From Epilithonimonas hungarica (lineage in GTDB: Bacteria > Bacteroidota > Bacteroidia > Flavobacteriales > Weeksellaceae), in NCBI RefSeq assembly GCF_900102265.1, contig NZ_FNBH01000002.1:868001-932000 (forward strand): DNA of 64,000 bases, in the 5' to 3' direction. This document shows positions 42,622 through 51,425 of this stretch, piece by piece. Numbering within the stretch: position 1 is the first letter of the stretch; every line of letters starts with the position of its first letter. A program made the position numbers and the translations under genes. The notes beneath the pieces are model-generated. The model ran no database searches, was not told the DNA's origin, and saw only the letters and a list, made by a program, of their open reading frames with translations.

Positions 42622-45147
42622 ATGGATTATAAATTTTCAGATGGTTTGAACCGTGTGTTCAAGCAAAGCAAAAATGAAGCAAGGCGTTTGCAGAGTGAAT
42701 TTCTGAATACTGAACATTTCCTTTTAGGAATCATTAAAACTGAAAATTCTGCAAAAGAGATCCTCGAAAATCTAAGCGCGGACCTTACCCAGATAAAAAG
42801 AAAGATAGAAACCCTCAGTGCTGTGAATTCTAATCCGTTTACTGCAAATATGGGAAGCATCTCTTTTACCAAAATGGCAGATCAGGCCGTAAAGAGGTCT
42901 GAATTGGAATGTCGCCAGTATCAATCTGCTGATATCAATACGGTGCATCTTTTATTAGGGATATTATATAAGCAAGAAGATCCTACTTCAAGCATTCTTC
43001 AAGCTTATGATATAGATTACGATGCTGTACAGAAGGCATATAGAACAATGTTGAAAAACACTGATCAGCTTCCGCAAAATAGTGCTTACGACGATGATGA
43101 GGAAAAAGATGAACCTTACAGCCAAATGAAAAAGCCAACAGGAAATCTTGGTGCTCAGAAAAGCAAAACACCTACTTTGGATAATTTTGGTCGTGACCTG
43201 ACATCTCTTGCAAGGGACGGAAAGCTGGACCCTGTTATCGGTCGTGAAAAAGAGATCGAGCGTGTTTCTCAGATCTTATCAAGAAGAAAAAAGAACAATC
43301 CGCTTTTGATCGGTGAGCCTGGAGTTGGTAAATCTGCAATTGCAGAAGGTTTGGCTTTGAGAATTCAGCAGAAAAAGGTTTCCAGGGTTCTTTATGGTAA
43401 ACGTGTTATCACATTAGATCTTGCAAGTCTGGTTGCCGGAACCAAATATCGTGGACAGTTCGAAGAAAGAATGAAAGCGATAATGACAGAACTTGAGAAA
43501 AACAGAGATGTCATTCTTTTCATAGATGAGCTGCATACAATTGTTGGTGCGGGAAGTTCCACAGGAAGTTTAGATGCTTCCAATATGTTCAAACCAGCTT
43601 TGGCAAGAGGTGAGATCCAGTGCATCGGAGCAACAACATTGGACGAATATCGTCAGTACATCGAGAAAGATGGGGCTTTGGAAAGAAGATTCCAAAAGGT
43701 AATGGTTGAACCAACTTCAATTGAGGAAACAATTCAGATCCTCCATCAAATCAAAGATAAATATGAAGACCATCACAATGTGCATTACAGTGATGAGGCC
43801 ATCAATGCCTGCGTTAATTTGACAGCAAGATATATTACAGACAGATTCCTTCCGGACAAGGCGATTGATGCGATGGACGAAGCCGGATCAAGGGTTTATA
43901 TCAAGAACATGAAAGTTCCGACTGAGATCATCGATCACGAATCCCGTATCGAAGAAGTCAAAGAACTGAAGCAAAAAGCTGTGAAAGCTCAGGATTATCT
44001 GGAAGCAAGGAAATTGAAGGACGAAGAAGAAAGACTTCAAATCGAACTAAATCTTGCTCAAGAACAATGGGACAAAGATGTAAAAGAGAAAAAAGAGGAA
44101 GTTACCGAAGAAAGTGTTGCCGAAGTAGTTTCTATGATGAGCGGTGTACCTGTGACCAAAGTTGGCAAAAATGAGCTTGATAAACTGGCTCAAATGGATG
44201 ATAAACTGAACGGAAAAGTAATAGGCCAGGAAGATGCTGTGAAAAAAGTGGTGAAAGCCATCCAAAGAAACAGAGCCGGTCTTAAAGATCCGAACCGTCC
44301 GATCGGAACATTCATTTTCCTTGGAACAACCGGTGTTGGTAAAACAGAATTGGCAAAAGTAATGGCACGCGAATTATTTGATTCTGACGAAGCTCTGATT
44401 AGAATCGACATGAGCGAATATATGGAGAAATTTGCAGTTTCCAGATTGGTTGGTGCGCCTCCGGGATATGTTGGCTATGAAGAAGGTGGGCAATTGACGG
44501 AAGCTGTCAGAAGAAAACCTTACGCTGTTGTTCTTTTGGACGAGATTGAAAAAGCACATCCTGATGTTTTCAATATCCTATTGCAAATTCTGGACGAAGG
44601 TTTCGTAACGGATTCTCTTGGAAGAAAAATTGATTTCAGAAATACGATCATTATTTTAACTTCCAATATCGGAACCAGAGACCTGAAAGATTTCGGGGAC
44701 GGTGTAGGATTCGGAACTTCTGCAAAGAAAACGAATACCGATGCAAGAGCAAGATCTACGATAGAAAGCGCATTGAAGAAAGCTTTTGCTCCGGAATTTT
44801 TGAACAGGATCGATGATATTATTATCTTCAATTCTCTTGTACAGACCGACATCAGAAAGATCATCGACCTTGAGTTAGGAAAACTTTACAGCAGATTAGA
44901 AAAATTAGGCTATAAAGTTGAATTGACAGAGGAAGCCAAAGATTTCATTGCTGAAAAAGGTTGGGATAAAGACTTTGGAGCGAGACCTCTCAAACGTGCA
45001 ATTCAAAAATACATCGAAGATCTGTTAGCAGAAATGCTTGTCAATAAACAATTCAGCGAAGGCCAACAAGTTGTTTTGAAGGTCAATGAAGCTAAAGATG
45101 GATTGGAAGGGGAAGCCCATAAAGAAAAAAAAGAAAGTGTAAAATAA
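42622..45147 (+). CDS. clpC: ATP-dependent Clp protease ATP-binding subunit ClpC
   Basis: The 841-residue Hsp100 unfoldase feeds substrates to ClpP. Two Clp-N repeats cover about residues 1-150. Walker A motifs are GEPGVGKS at 231-238 (D1) and GTTGVGKT at 568-575 (D2). Between them a coiled-coil linker holds the UVR-like LEARKLKDEEERLQIELNLA, which marks ClpC rather than ClpA or ClpB. Both Walker B motifs (VILFIDE, VVLLDEIEKAH) are intact. The gene is monocistronic, ending at a terminator. Confidence 0.95.
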   Translation: MDYKFSDGLNRVFKQSKNEARRLQSEFLNTEHFLLGIIKTENSAKEILENLSADLTQIKRKIETLSAVNSNPFTANMGSISFTKMADQAVKRSELECRQYQSADINTVHLLLGILYKQEDPTSSILQAYDIDYDAVQKAYRTMLKNTDQLPQNSAYDDDEEKDEPYSQMKKPTGNLGAQKSKTPTLDNFGRDLTSLARDGKLDPVIGREKEIERVSQILSRRKKNNPLLIGEPGVGKSAIAEGLALRIQQKKVSRVLYGKRVITLDLASLVAGTKYRGQFEERMKAIMTELEKNRDVILFIDELHTIVGAGSSTGSLDASNMFKPALARGEIQCIGATTLDEYRQYIEKDGALERRFQKVMVEPTSIEETIQILHQIKDKYEDHHNVHYSDEAINACVNLTARYITDRFLPDKAIDAMDEAGSRVYIKNMKVPTEIIDHESRIEEVKELKQKAVKAQDYLEARKLKDEEERLQIELNLAQEQWDKDVKEKKEEVTEESVAEVVSMMSGVPVTKVGKNELDKLAQMDDKLNGKVIGQEDAVKKVVKAIQRNRAGLKDPNRPIGTFIFLGTTGVGKTELAKVMARELFDSDEALIRIDMSEYMEKFAVSRLVGAPPGYVGYEEGGQLTEAVRRKPYAVVLLDEIEKAHPDVFNILLQILDEGFVTDSLGRKIDFRNTIIILTSNIGTRDLKDFGDGVGFGTSAKKTNTDARARSTIESALKKAFAPEFLNRIDDIIIFNSLVQTDIRKIIDLELGKLYSRLEKLGYKVELTEEAKDFIAEKGWDKDFGARPLKRAIQKYIEDLLAEMLVNKQFSEGQQVVLKVNEAKDGLEGEAHKEKKESVK

Positions 45148-45165
45148 ATTACATTGAATTAATAT

Positions 45166-45195
45166 GACCACCTTTTATTGAGGTGGTCTTTTTAT
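45166..45195 (+). terminator. Terminator of clpC
   Basis: GACCACCT (45166-45173) and AGGTGGTC (45181-45188) form a stem with a TTTTT tail, just before the next gene. Confidence 0.87.
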
Positions 45196-45198
45196 ATT

Positions 45199-45777
45199 AT
45201 GGAAGAATCGTTAAAAGAATATCTATTGAAAAATATTCCTGGACTTAATAAAGAAGACCTGGAAATACTTTTGCCTGATCTATCTTTCAGAAAACGCAAT
45301 TCTGGAGATATTTTTATACAGCCGGGTGATAATAATACAAAAGTCTACTACATTAAAAGTGGTATCGTCCGGGTATATCATCTTCTAGATAATGGAACAG
45401 AAAAAACTGTTCTTTTCCATAATAAAAAAAGCTTTGTTGGTAACTATGATGGTATCATCTATAATCGCCCATCAAGGTATTTTTATCAGTCCATTGGAGA
45501 AACCGAGGTTTTTGAACTGACCTATGATGCTATAAACCAAGGCTCTCAGAAAAGTATTACGCTCAATAATCTAAGAGGTAATATGTTTCTGATGATGATA
45601 GGTATTCTATTGAAAAATATTGAAGATTTTGTACTTCTTAATCCTGAGGAAAGATACCAAAAACATTTGGAGGAAAATGCAAATGTGCTTCAAAAAGTCC
45701 CATCGAAATACATCGCTTCCCTTCTGGGAATCACGCCGGTATCTCTCAGCAGAATAAAAAAAAGAATTTTTAAGTAG
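45199..45777 (+). CDS. Crp/Fnr family transcriptional regulator
   Basis: I start at ATG 45199 (192 residues), because the open frame upstream lies in the clpC terminator. A cyclic-nucleotide-binding-type barrel spans about residues 15-125 (IFIQPGDNNTKVYYIKSGIVRVY). A winged helix ends in KYIASLLGITPVSLSRIKKRIF. Like the protein at 27431-28006 it lacks FNR cysteines. The two share the form and the recognition-helix pattern, so they are paralogues. Ligand and regulon are unknown. Confidence 0.88.
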   Translation: MEESLKEYLLKNIPGLNKEDLEILLPDLSFRKRNSGDIFIQPGDNNTKVYYIKSGIVRVYHLLDNGTEKTVLFHNKKSFVGNYDGIIYNRPSRYFYQSIGETEVFELTYDAINQGSQKSITLNNLRGNMFLMMIGILLKNIEDFVLLNPEERYQKHLEENANVLQKVPSKYIASLLGITPVSLSRIKKRIFK

Positions 45778-45816
45778 TAATTAACAAACGTTAATTTTTT
45801 ATCCAGAAATTCATTA

Positions 45817-45897
45817 TACTTTTGCAACCCTTTATAAGGCCCTCTATAGCTTGTTTAAACACGAATGATGAACTATTAGGAGGGCTTTATTTTTATT
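45817..45897 (+). ncRNA. Candidate small RNA, or terminator of the Crp-type gene
   Basis: TACTTTTG (45817-45824) matches TAnnTTTG. A stem GCCCTC (45839-45844) with GAGGGC (45880-45885), supported by ATAG/CTAT inside, encloses a 23-base loop and is followed by TTTATTTTT. The unit is about 65 bases long. The long loop is unusual for a plain terminator. The U-run reaches the stop codon of the convergent gene. Confidence 0.4.
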
Positions 45898-46420
45898 ATA
45901 ACCCTACTACAAATCCTACACTTGGGATAAATCCTGTACTGAAAATACTACTTCTCTCCTTCCAAAGTACATTGTACATCAATCCGAACTGTGCAAACGC
46001 ATTATTCCCCAAACTCTGCATATAACCACCGCCAAGATAAAGCGCTGTTTCATCGGTATTGAATTTATAACCTGTGTATTTCTCTTTAGAATTAATGAAA
46101 TATTGCTGAAGATTAGCTCCTATAAAGAACGAGCGGGCAAAATAATAATTGGCAAAAGGACCAACCCCAAACATTGTGGAGGTGTAATAGTCATCTTTTT
46201 GCCAGGAAACATTTCCAATAATCCCGCCTTCCAATTGGTCTGTGATTTTATAACCAACTCTCGGGGAAACCTGTAGATTAAAATATGAATTACTTCCAAA
46301 ACCAACTCCCAAGCCACCACCAAAAGTCCAGCGATTGGTTTGACTTCCGGAACTGATTGCCACTTGAGAAAAGCTAAGAATACTAACGAGTATTAAATTT
46401 AATGTGAAAATTTTCTTCAT
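45896..46420 (-). CDS. outer-membrane beta-barrel protein
   Basis: The 174-residue protein has a signal peptide (MKKIFTLNLILVSILSFSQ) and alternating aromatic/glycine strands (WTFGGGLGVGFGSNSYFNLQV, ALYLGGGYMQSLG), ending FIPSVGFVVGL. This is the OmpW/OmpA-like small barrel seen in many Flavobacteriia. No OmpA-type C-terminal domain is present. The function is unknown. Confidence 0.82.
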   Translation of the reverse strand: MKKIFTLNLILVSILSFSQVAISSGSQTNRWTFGGGLGVGFGSNSYFNLQVSPRVGYKITDQLEGGIIGNVSWQKDDYYTSTMFGVGPFANYYFARSFFIGANLQQYFINSKEKYTGYKFNTDETALYLGGGYMQSLGNNAFAQFGLMYNVLWKERSSIFSTGFIPSVGFVVGL

Positions 46421-46475
46421 AAGATTGTTTTTATCGATGTTTAAAATTATGGTTTTTTTTCGACTCTTTTAATTG

Positions 46476-46483
46476 TATTTTTG
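46476..46483 (+). promoter_or_regulatory. Promoter -7 element of mnmA
   Basis: TATTTTTG followed by CACC is a consensus -7 element 52 bases before the mnmA ATG at 46535. The leader holds a small hairpin, AACTC with GAGTT. Confidence 0.6.
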
Positions 46484-46534
46484 CACCATCAAAACTAAGA
46501 ACTCCCGTCAAGAGTTTCGTAAAATTGAAATCAA

Positions 46535-47722
46535 ATGAAAATAGTAGTTGGCCTCTCCGGAGGCGTAGATTCTAGTGTGACCGCTTATCTGTTGCAACAG
46601 CAAGGTCACGAAGTTATCGCACTTTTTATGCGAAACTGGAACGATGCATCGGTAACATTGGAAGATGAATGCCCTTGGATAGAAGACAGTAATGATGCGC
46701 TTCTTGTCGCACAAAAATTAGGAATTCCTTATCAGGTCATCGATATGAGCGAGCTCTACAAGGAGCGAATCGTAGATTATATGTTTGATGAATATCAAAA
46801 AGGCAGAACGCCAAATCCCGATGTGCTTTGTAACCGTGAAGTGAAATTCGATGTTTTCATGAAAACGGCTTTATCACTTGGTGCTGAGAAAGTTGCAACC
46901 GGACATTACGCCCGCGTTGAATCCACTTTTGATGAAAACGGAAAGGAGATTTTTCATCTTTTAGCTGGGAAAGATAATAATAAAGATCAAAGTTATTTCC
47001 TCTGTCAGTTGAGCCAAGATCAGCTTTCTAAAGCGTTGTTTCCAATCGGAGAATTGACTAAACCTGAAGTGAGAGAAATCGCTAAAGAAATCGGTTTGGT
47101 AACGGCCGATAAGAAAGATTCTCAGGGACTTTGCTTCATTGGTAAGGTAAGTTTGCCAACTTTTCTTCAACAGCAATTGGTTCCAAAAGAAGGCGAAATT
47201 GTGGAAATCTTCAATGACTTTGCGGAATATTATAAACCTCAACCAAACTTCAATTCAAAACAACAGGAATTGGAATATCTGTCGGCGAAAATCAATTATA
47301 AAAAAGAGGACGGAAAAGTGATTGGCAAGCACCAAGGTGCGCAGTTTTTCACGATTGGTCAAAGCAAAGGATTGGGAATTGGCGGACACAAAGAGAGCTG
47401 CTTCATCATCTCCAGAGAAATGGAAAACAATATCATTTTCGTGGGCGAAGGAAGAAATTTCCCGGGACTTTTCAGAAGCGCTTTGAAAATTGATAATTCT
47501 GAAGTTCATTGGGTTCGTGAAGATTTGAGATTGAAAAACGGAGAGTCTATGGGCGTAATGGCAAGAATCCGTTATCGCCAGGCTTTGGAAAAAGCAACGA
47601 TTTATCAGTTTGAAGACGGCTTTTATATGGAATTTGAAAATGCTCAATCTGCTATTGCTGAAGGACAGTTTGCTGCTTGGTATATCGATGACGAATTGGT
47701 TGGAAGCGGCGTGATTTCTTAA
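46535..47722 (+). CDS. mnmA: tRNA-specific 2-thiouridylase MnmA
   Basis: The 395-residue protein thiolates U34 of tRNA-Lys, -Glu and -Gln. The PP-loop [10 protein letters not shown] lies at residues 6-15. The catalytic Cys pair sits in [13 protein letters not shown] and [20 protein letters not shown] and [16 protein letters not shown] are further signatures. The length exceeds that of E. coli MnmA (368) by an insert around residues 228-260 (about [13 protein letters not shown]). It is transcribed alone. Confidence 0.95.
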   Translation: MKIVVGLSGGVDSSVTAYLLQQQGHEVIALFMRNWNDASVTLEDECPWIEDSNDALLVAQKLGIPYQVIDMSELYKERIVDYMFDEYQKGRTPNPDVLCNREVKFDVFMKTALSLGAEKVATGHYARVESTFDENGKEIFHLLAGKDNNKDQSYFLCQLSQDQLSKALFPIGELTKPEVREIAKEIGLVTADKKDSQGLCFIGKVSLPTFLQQQLVPKEGEIVEIFNDFAEYYKPQPNFNSKQQELEYLSAKINYKKEDGKVIGKHQGAQFFTIGQSKGLGIGGHKESCFIISREMENNIIFVGEGRNFPGLFRSALKIDNSEVHWVREDLRLKNGESMGVMARIRYRQALEKATIYQFEDGFYMEFENAQSAIAEGQFAAWYIDDELVGSGVIS

Positions 47723-47745
47723 GAAGTAATTAGAATTAAATATTG

Positions 47746-47785
47746 AAAACAGGCTTTACGGAATTCCCGAAAAGTCTGTTTTTTA
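47746..47785. terminator. Bidirectional terminator between mnmA and the LytTR gene
   Basis: AAAACAGGCTTT and AAAGTCTGTTTT arms surround CGGAATTCCCG; a T-run follows on the plus strand, and an A-run on the left serves the minus strand. Confidence 0.75.
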
Positions 47786-48529
47786 ATTTCCTGCCAGCCA
47801 ATCCTTAAAATCCTTCACGCGTTCCCTGCTTACCGTAATCTCTTCATTCGTTTGGAACTCCAGATCGACTTTATAATTTGGGGAAGTGTGGATGTTTTTG
47901 ATGTAATCTGAACTGATGATGAATTGTCTATTGACACGGAAAAATTTGGATTCTTCCAAAACATTTTCCAGTTCGTCCAAAGTAAAATCTGTCGGAAAAT
48001 TTCGTTCTTTGGTCTTAAGATAAACGATTTTGTTTTCGCTGTAAAAGCAACTGACTTCATTGATGGAAACGACTTTCAGATTATAACCAATTTTTACCAA
48101 AATTCTGGAAAGTGTTGCCTGCTCTTTTTTAACAATTTGCCTGATTTCCTGCGAATTAACAGCGCCTTGTTCCGGTAAGAACGATTTGAATTTCTCAATA
48201 GCTTTTGCCAAATCTTCTTCTTCAATGGGTTTCAAAAGATAATCAATACTATTCAACTTGAAAGCTTTCAATGTGTATTGGTCAAAAGCTGTTGTATAAA
48301 TAATAAAAGCCTTGGTTGAAACTTTATCAAAAATATCAAACGATAATCCGTCACCTAAAACGATGTCCGAAAAAATCAGTTGCGGATGTTCATTTTCCTG
48401 AAACCAATCAACTGACTCTTCCACAGAATTAAGGCTTGCAACTAATTCTAAATCAGAAAATAAACCTAATAATTTCTCAAGTCTTCTTACCGCCGGTTTT
48501 TCGTCTTCAATGATTATCGTTCTTATCAT
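47783..48529 (-). CDS. LytTR-family response regulator
   Basis: The 248-residue protein has a receiver domain (acidic E8-E10, phospho-acceptor Asp55 in LIFSDIVLG, Lys in YLLKPI) and a LytTR DNA-binding domain (about 145-247, with ETNEEITVSRERVKDF at the end). It is the last gene of a minus-strand cluster whose first gene is a LytS-type histidine kinase, so they form a two-component pair. Targets are unknown. Confidence 0.92.
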   Translation of the reverse strand: MIRTIIIEDEKPAVRRLEKLLGLFSDLELVASLNSVEESVDWFQENEHPQLIFSDIVLGDGLSFDIFDKVSTKAFIIYTTAFDQYTLKAFKLNSIDYLLKPIEEEDLAKAIEKFKSFLPEQGAVNSQEIRQIVKKEQATLSRILVKIGYNLKVVSINEVSCFYSENKIVYLKTKERNFPTDFTLDELENVLEESKFFRVNRQFIISSDYIKNIHTSPNYKVDLEFQTNEEITVSRERVKDFKDWLAGN

Positions 48530-48569
48530 TTTTATAGTTTTTTTAATTGAATCGAAATTAGTGAAAATA

Positions 48570-48869
48570 TTATTTTTCCTTATCCATTAATTTGCGAATT
48601 TTTCGCTGTTCCCAATCCTTTCCCAAGAAAACAAATCCAGCGTGAACTAAAATTATTATTCCCCAAACTATAAGGCTATAAAACTGATTTACTTTTATCT
48701 TCATATAGCCAAGCTCGTGATAAAGGATGTTGAAAATTATCAATATAATATTTACAGCAATATAAGACACTAAATGGGCATAGAAGCCTCTAATCTCTTT
48801 GACTCTTTTTTGCGCATTCAGATAGCGAATTTTTTCATCTGAATTCTCTTCGGGTTTTCGATTTTCCAT
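48570..48869 (-). CDS. 2TM-domain protein
   Basis: The 99-residue protein is one 2TM domain: a basic start (AQKRVKEIRGFYAHLVSYIAVNIILII), two membrane helices, and an end FLGKDWEQRKIRKLMDKE. It is paralogous to the proteins at 48886 and 49175 and to the C-terminal part of the kinase at 49492. It lies in the operon between kinase and regulator. The biochemical role is unknown; modulation of the kinase is an inference from position and fusion. Confidence 0.88.
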   Translation of the reverse strand: MENRKPEENSDEKIRYLNAQKRVKEIRGFYAHLVSYIAVNIILIIFNILYHELGYMKIKVNQFYSLIVWGIIILVHAGFVFLGKDWEQRKIRKLMDKEK

Positions 48870-48885
48870 AAGAATCTATTTTAAA

Positions 48886-49188
48886 TTACTTATTCTTTTC
48901 CATTAATTCCCGAATTTTTCGCTCTTCCCAATCTTTTCCGAGAACAAACTGCGGAACAAAAACACTCAATGCGTGTGCTAACAAACCAATTCCCCAGAAG
49001 AATAGGGTGATGAAATTTTCTGCTCTGAAATAGCTTTCTCCCGGTTTCAGATTCTGAATATTAATCAAAACGATCAGCAGATTTACAAGAATATAAATTA
49101 CCAAATGTGTATAAAACCCTTTCAGTTTTTTCACTCTTCTTCTGGCTTCAAGATATTTGATATTGTCTTGTTTATTAATAATTTCCAT
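48886..49188 (-). CDS. 2TM-domain protein
   Basis: The 100-residue protein has the pattern ARRRVKKLKGFYTHLVIYILVN, two membrane helices, WGIGLLAHALSVF and a C-terminal GKDWEERKIRELM. It shows the same order as its paralogues and is most similar to the C-terminal part of the kinase. Its start overlaps the end of the upstream gene by 14 bases. Confidence 0.9.
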   Translation of the reverse strand: MEIINKQDNIKYLEARRRVKKLKGFYTHLVIYILVNLLIVLINIQNLKPGESYFRAENFITLFFWGIGLLAHALSVFVPQFVLGKDWEERKIRELMEKNK

Positions 49189-49474
49189 TGTTTTCCTTTT
49201 TAATTTCTTTGTTGATCATATCATTTTCCCAATCGGAATTGAAGAAAAATAAGTTTACGCCTTTGATTGCCAGAATCAATCCCCAGATGATGAAAATCCA
49301 AGAAACCTGCATCTCGTCAAGGTTTTGAGGAAATCCGTTTTTGAAGAATCTGACTCCGTAAATTACACCAAATACGATTGCAAAAACAAGGATTCCGGAA
49401 TAGAATTTTTTGATTTTTTGTACCCTTTCCACGGCCATTTCGTAACGTGGATTTTCTTTATTAATATTTTCCAT
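49175..49474 (-). CDS. divergent 2TM-domain protein
   Basis: The 99-residue protein has the start YEMAVERVQKIKKFYSGIL and two helices, but the end reads SDWENDMINKEIKKE. The usual GKDWEERKIRE block is only partly kept, so it is the most divergent paralogue of the cluster. Seventeen bases separate it from the kinase gene. Confidence 0.85.
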   Translation of the reverse strand: MENINKENPRYEMAVERVQKIKKFYSGILVFAIVFGVIYGVRFFKNGFPQNLDEMQVSWIFIIWGLILAIKGVNLFFFNSDWENDMINKEIKKENNGNY

Positions 49475-49491
49475 TGTGATTGATTTTAAGA

Positions 49492-50811
49492 TTATTTCTG
49501 ATTGTTCATTATTTCACGAATCTTCTTTTCTTCCCAATTTTTACCGATTGCGAATACGTTCATCCCGTGAGCCATAAGACCGATTCCCCAGCCAAGCATT
49601 GGCCAGTAAAACCAAATTTGCTCAGGAGATGTCAATAGATTGATAATGACCAAAAATGGAATCACAATGCAATAGGAAATCAAATTTCCATAGAATCCTT
49701 TCAATTCTTTTACTCTTTTTACTGCTCTTTCGTAAGCGAAGTTTTCTGTAGATTGTGTGGTGTAAGTTGTCATTGTTTGAGATTTTTTTTCTATTAATAT
49801 TGGTATTTTGACTTTAAATGTCTGTTCTGTTTTTTCTATAAATACATTGTCTTTTGTAAGAAGTGCATATCGCTGAACGATGTTTGCTAAACCAATTCCC
49901 GCACTTTCTTTAAGCTGTTCTCTTACTTGAAGGTTATTTTCTATTGAAAGAAATTTTCCTTCTGTGAAGATTCTGATATTCAATGGTTTTGATGAGGTTG
50001 CGAAATTATGTTTGATACAGTTTTCCAACAATAATTGTAATGAAAGTGGAACTACGAATTTTTGCAAATCATCTTGATTAATATCAAAAATGAAATTCAC
50101 GCTATCCTCGAATCTGGTTTTCAAAAGGTTACAGTAGATTTTAGCAAATTCTATCTCATCCTCCACTTTCACCATTTCCTTGTCTTTCTGCTCTAGAACG
50201 TAACGATAGATCTTTGACATCGATGTCGTGAATTTCTGCGCCTGTTCAGGATTTTCATCAATCAAAGCTGTTAAAACGTTCAAAGAATTGAAAAGAAAAT
50301 GCGGGTCCAGTTGATTCTTCAAAGATTCGAATTGGGCGTTGGCAGATTTTGCAATCAGTTTCTGCTCTACAACTTCTTTTTTTGTATTTTTCTTCAGTTC
50401 CTCCATAAAGCCTTTGGCATGAAGAAAAGCCGAAATCATCAATGCAATATTAATTGTAAACCAATTGATAAAATTGTATTTCGCAGAGAAGAAAGTTTCT
50501 GCAGTAGCTGTTTTCTGAATGACCACAAAGTTGAGATAACCACACAGATAACTCACAACCACATTCACAACGACCAATGCAATAATTCCAAAAATGGTTC
50601 GTGTTCTGGTTTGTTCCGTCCAGGGAAATTTTTTGTTCAGGAATTCGTTCGTCAATCCATTACTGATTCCGATGAAGAATGAGTACATCAGACAAACTAA
50701 AAGTCCATAAAAAAAATTCTCCACTGTTTTCTCATCCGTATCTACGATGAAGAAAAAAAGGTTTACTCCAAAACCAACCCAAAACAGCGATATGATATTT
50801 TTTCTTTGCAT
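49492..50811 (-). CDS. LytS-type sensor histidine kinase fused in frame to a 2TM domain at an A8 tract
   Basis: The 439-residue product has four membrane helices (residues 1-130), a helical linker, and a His_kinase core with phospho-acceptor His171 in DPHFLFNSLN, Asn264 in LLENCIKHN and GIGLAN at 306-311. At residue 341-343 an eight-adenine run (minus strand of 49783-49790) joins it to TMTTYTTQ and a complete 2TM domain (360-437). With seven As the kinase would end six codons on at a TGA that overlaps the ATG of the 2TM ORF (ATGA). Two overlapping genes are therefore the probable original state. Met347 would start a 93-residue 2TM protein, the size of its neighbours. Confidence 0.88.
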   Translation of the reverse strand: MQRKNIISLFWVGFGVNLFFFIVDTDEKTVENFFYGLLVCLMYSFFIGISNGLTNEFLNKKFPWTEQTRTRTIFGIIALVVVNVVVSYLCGYLNFVVIQKTATAETFFSAKYNFINWFTINIALMISAFLHAKGFMEELKKNTKKEVVEQKLIAKSANAQFESLKNQLDPHFLFNSLNVLTALIDENPEQAQKFTTSMSKIYRYVLEQKDKEMVKVEDEIEFAKIYCNLLKTRFEDSVNFIFDINQDDLQKFVVPLSLQLLLENCIKHNFATSSKPLNIRIFTEGKFLSIENNLQVREQLKESAGIGLANIVQRYALLTKDNVFIEKTEQTFKVKIPILIEKKSQTMTTYTTQSTENFAYERAVKRVKELKGFYGNLISYCIVIPFLVIINLLTSPEQIWFYWPMLGWGIGLMAHGMNVFAIGKNWEEKKIREIMNNQK

Positions 50812-50999
50812 TTCTTAATTTCTTGGTTCAAAATTATGACAGAAAGAAAAGTTAAGCAATTATATATGACCGAACTGTTAAAAAATCCGACTGAACTGTA
50901 AAATGCCTTGTTAAGAATCTTAAATTTTTGATAAGATCGGTACTGACACGCAAAAAAGGAACATCTTTTGCTTGACAAAAAACCAAAACTTAATATTAT

Positions 51000-51197
51000 A
51001 TGAATAGAAATGTAGAAATAATCTTTGCAGGACTTTTCGGAACAGCTGCTGTTTTGGGAATTTTTGCAGCGAGGAAATATTTTAAAAACAAGATTTATAA
51101 CAGCGAATATTCTGACCATCATTTATTATTCGGAAATTCTAAAAGAAAATATTACGCATCTCCAAATGACGGCGTAGAATTGGACGCATTCTTATAA
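51000..51197 (+). CDS. small membrane-anchored protein of unknown function
   Basis: The 65-residue protein has one N-terminal membrane helix (VEIIFAGLFGTAAVLGIFAA), a basic segment and a polar tail ending LDAFL. A terminator follows 26 bases after the stop. The spacing, the A-rich upstream sequence and the terminator support a real gene. The family is not recognised. Confidence 0.5.
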   Translation: MNRNVEIIFAGLFGTAAVLGIFAARKYFKNKIYNSEYSDHHLLFGNSKRKYYASPNDGVELDAFL

Positions 51198-51223
51198 CAC
51201 ACACTATTTTTATTATACAAATT

Positions 51224-51250
51224 TCCGGTTCTCGCAAGCCGGATTTTTTT
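51224..51250 (+). terminator. Terminator of the small gene at 51000
   Basis: TCCGGTT and AGCCGGA form a short stem around CTCGCA, followed by a run of seven T residues. Confidence 0.7.
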
Positions 51251-51371
51251 GTGGAAAACTTTCCGGAATTTTAAGATATTTTTCATTTTCCAAGTGATAA
51301 TTTTGAAACAGAAATCCAAACGAATTTTTATAGCAAAAACGGAAGTCAAATTCCGTTAATTCACATAATAC

Positions 51372-51394
51372 ATTGTAAATAAAAAATTTACAAT
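51372..51394. promoter_or_regulatory. Inverted repeat upstream of the radical SAM gene
   Basis: ATTGTAAAT (51372-51380) and ATTTACAAT (51386-51394) are perfect 9-base arms with a 5-base spacer, 32 bases before the ATG. The geometry suits a dimeric repressor or a Crp-type site. No regulator can be named. Confidence 0.4.
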
Positions 51395-51425
51395 AAGGAT
51401 TCTTTGTAATCAATATTAATCAAAA

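Noticed and set aside
50763-51122. 119-codon minus-strand ORF covering the kinase start and the small gene at 51000
   Set aside because: It overlaps two better genes, is rich in Cys, Phe and Ser, and shows no family pattern.
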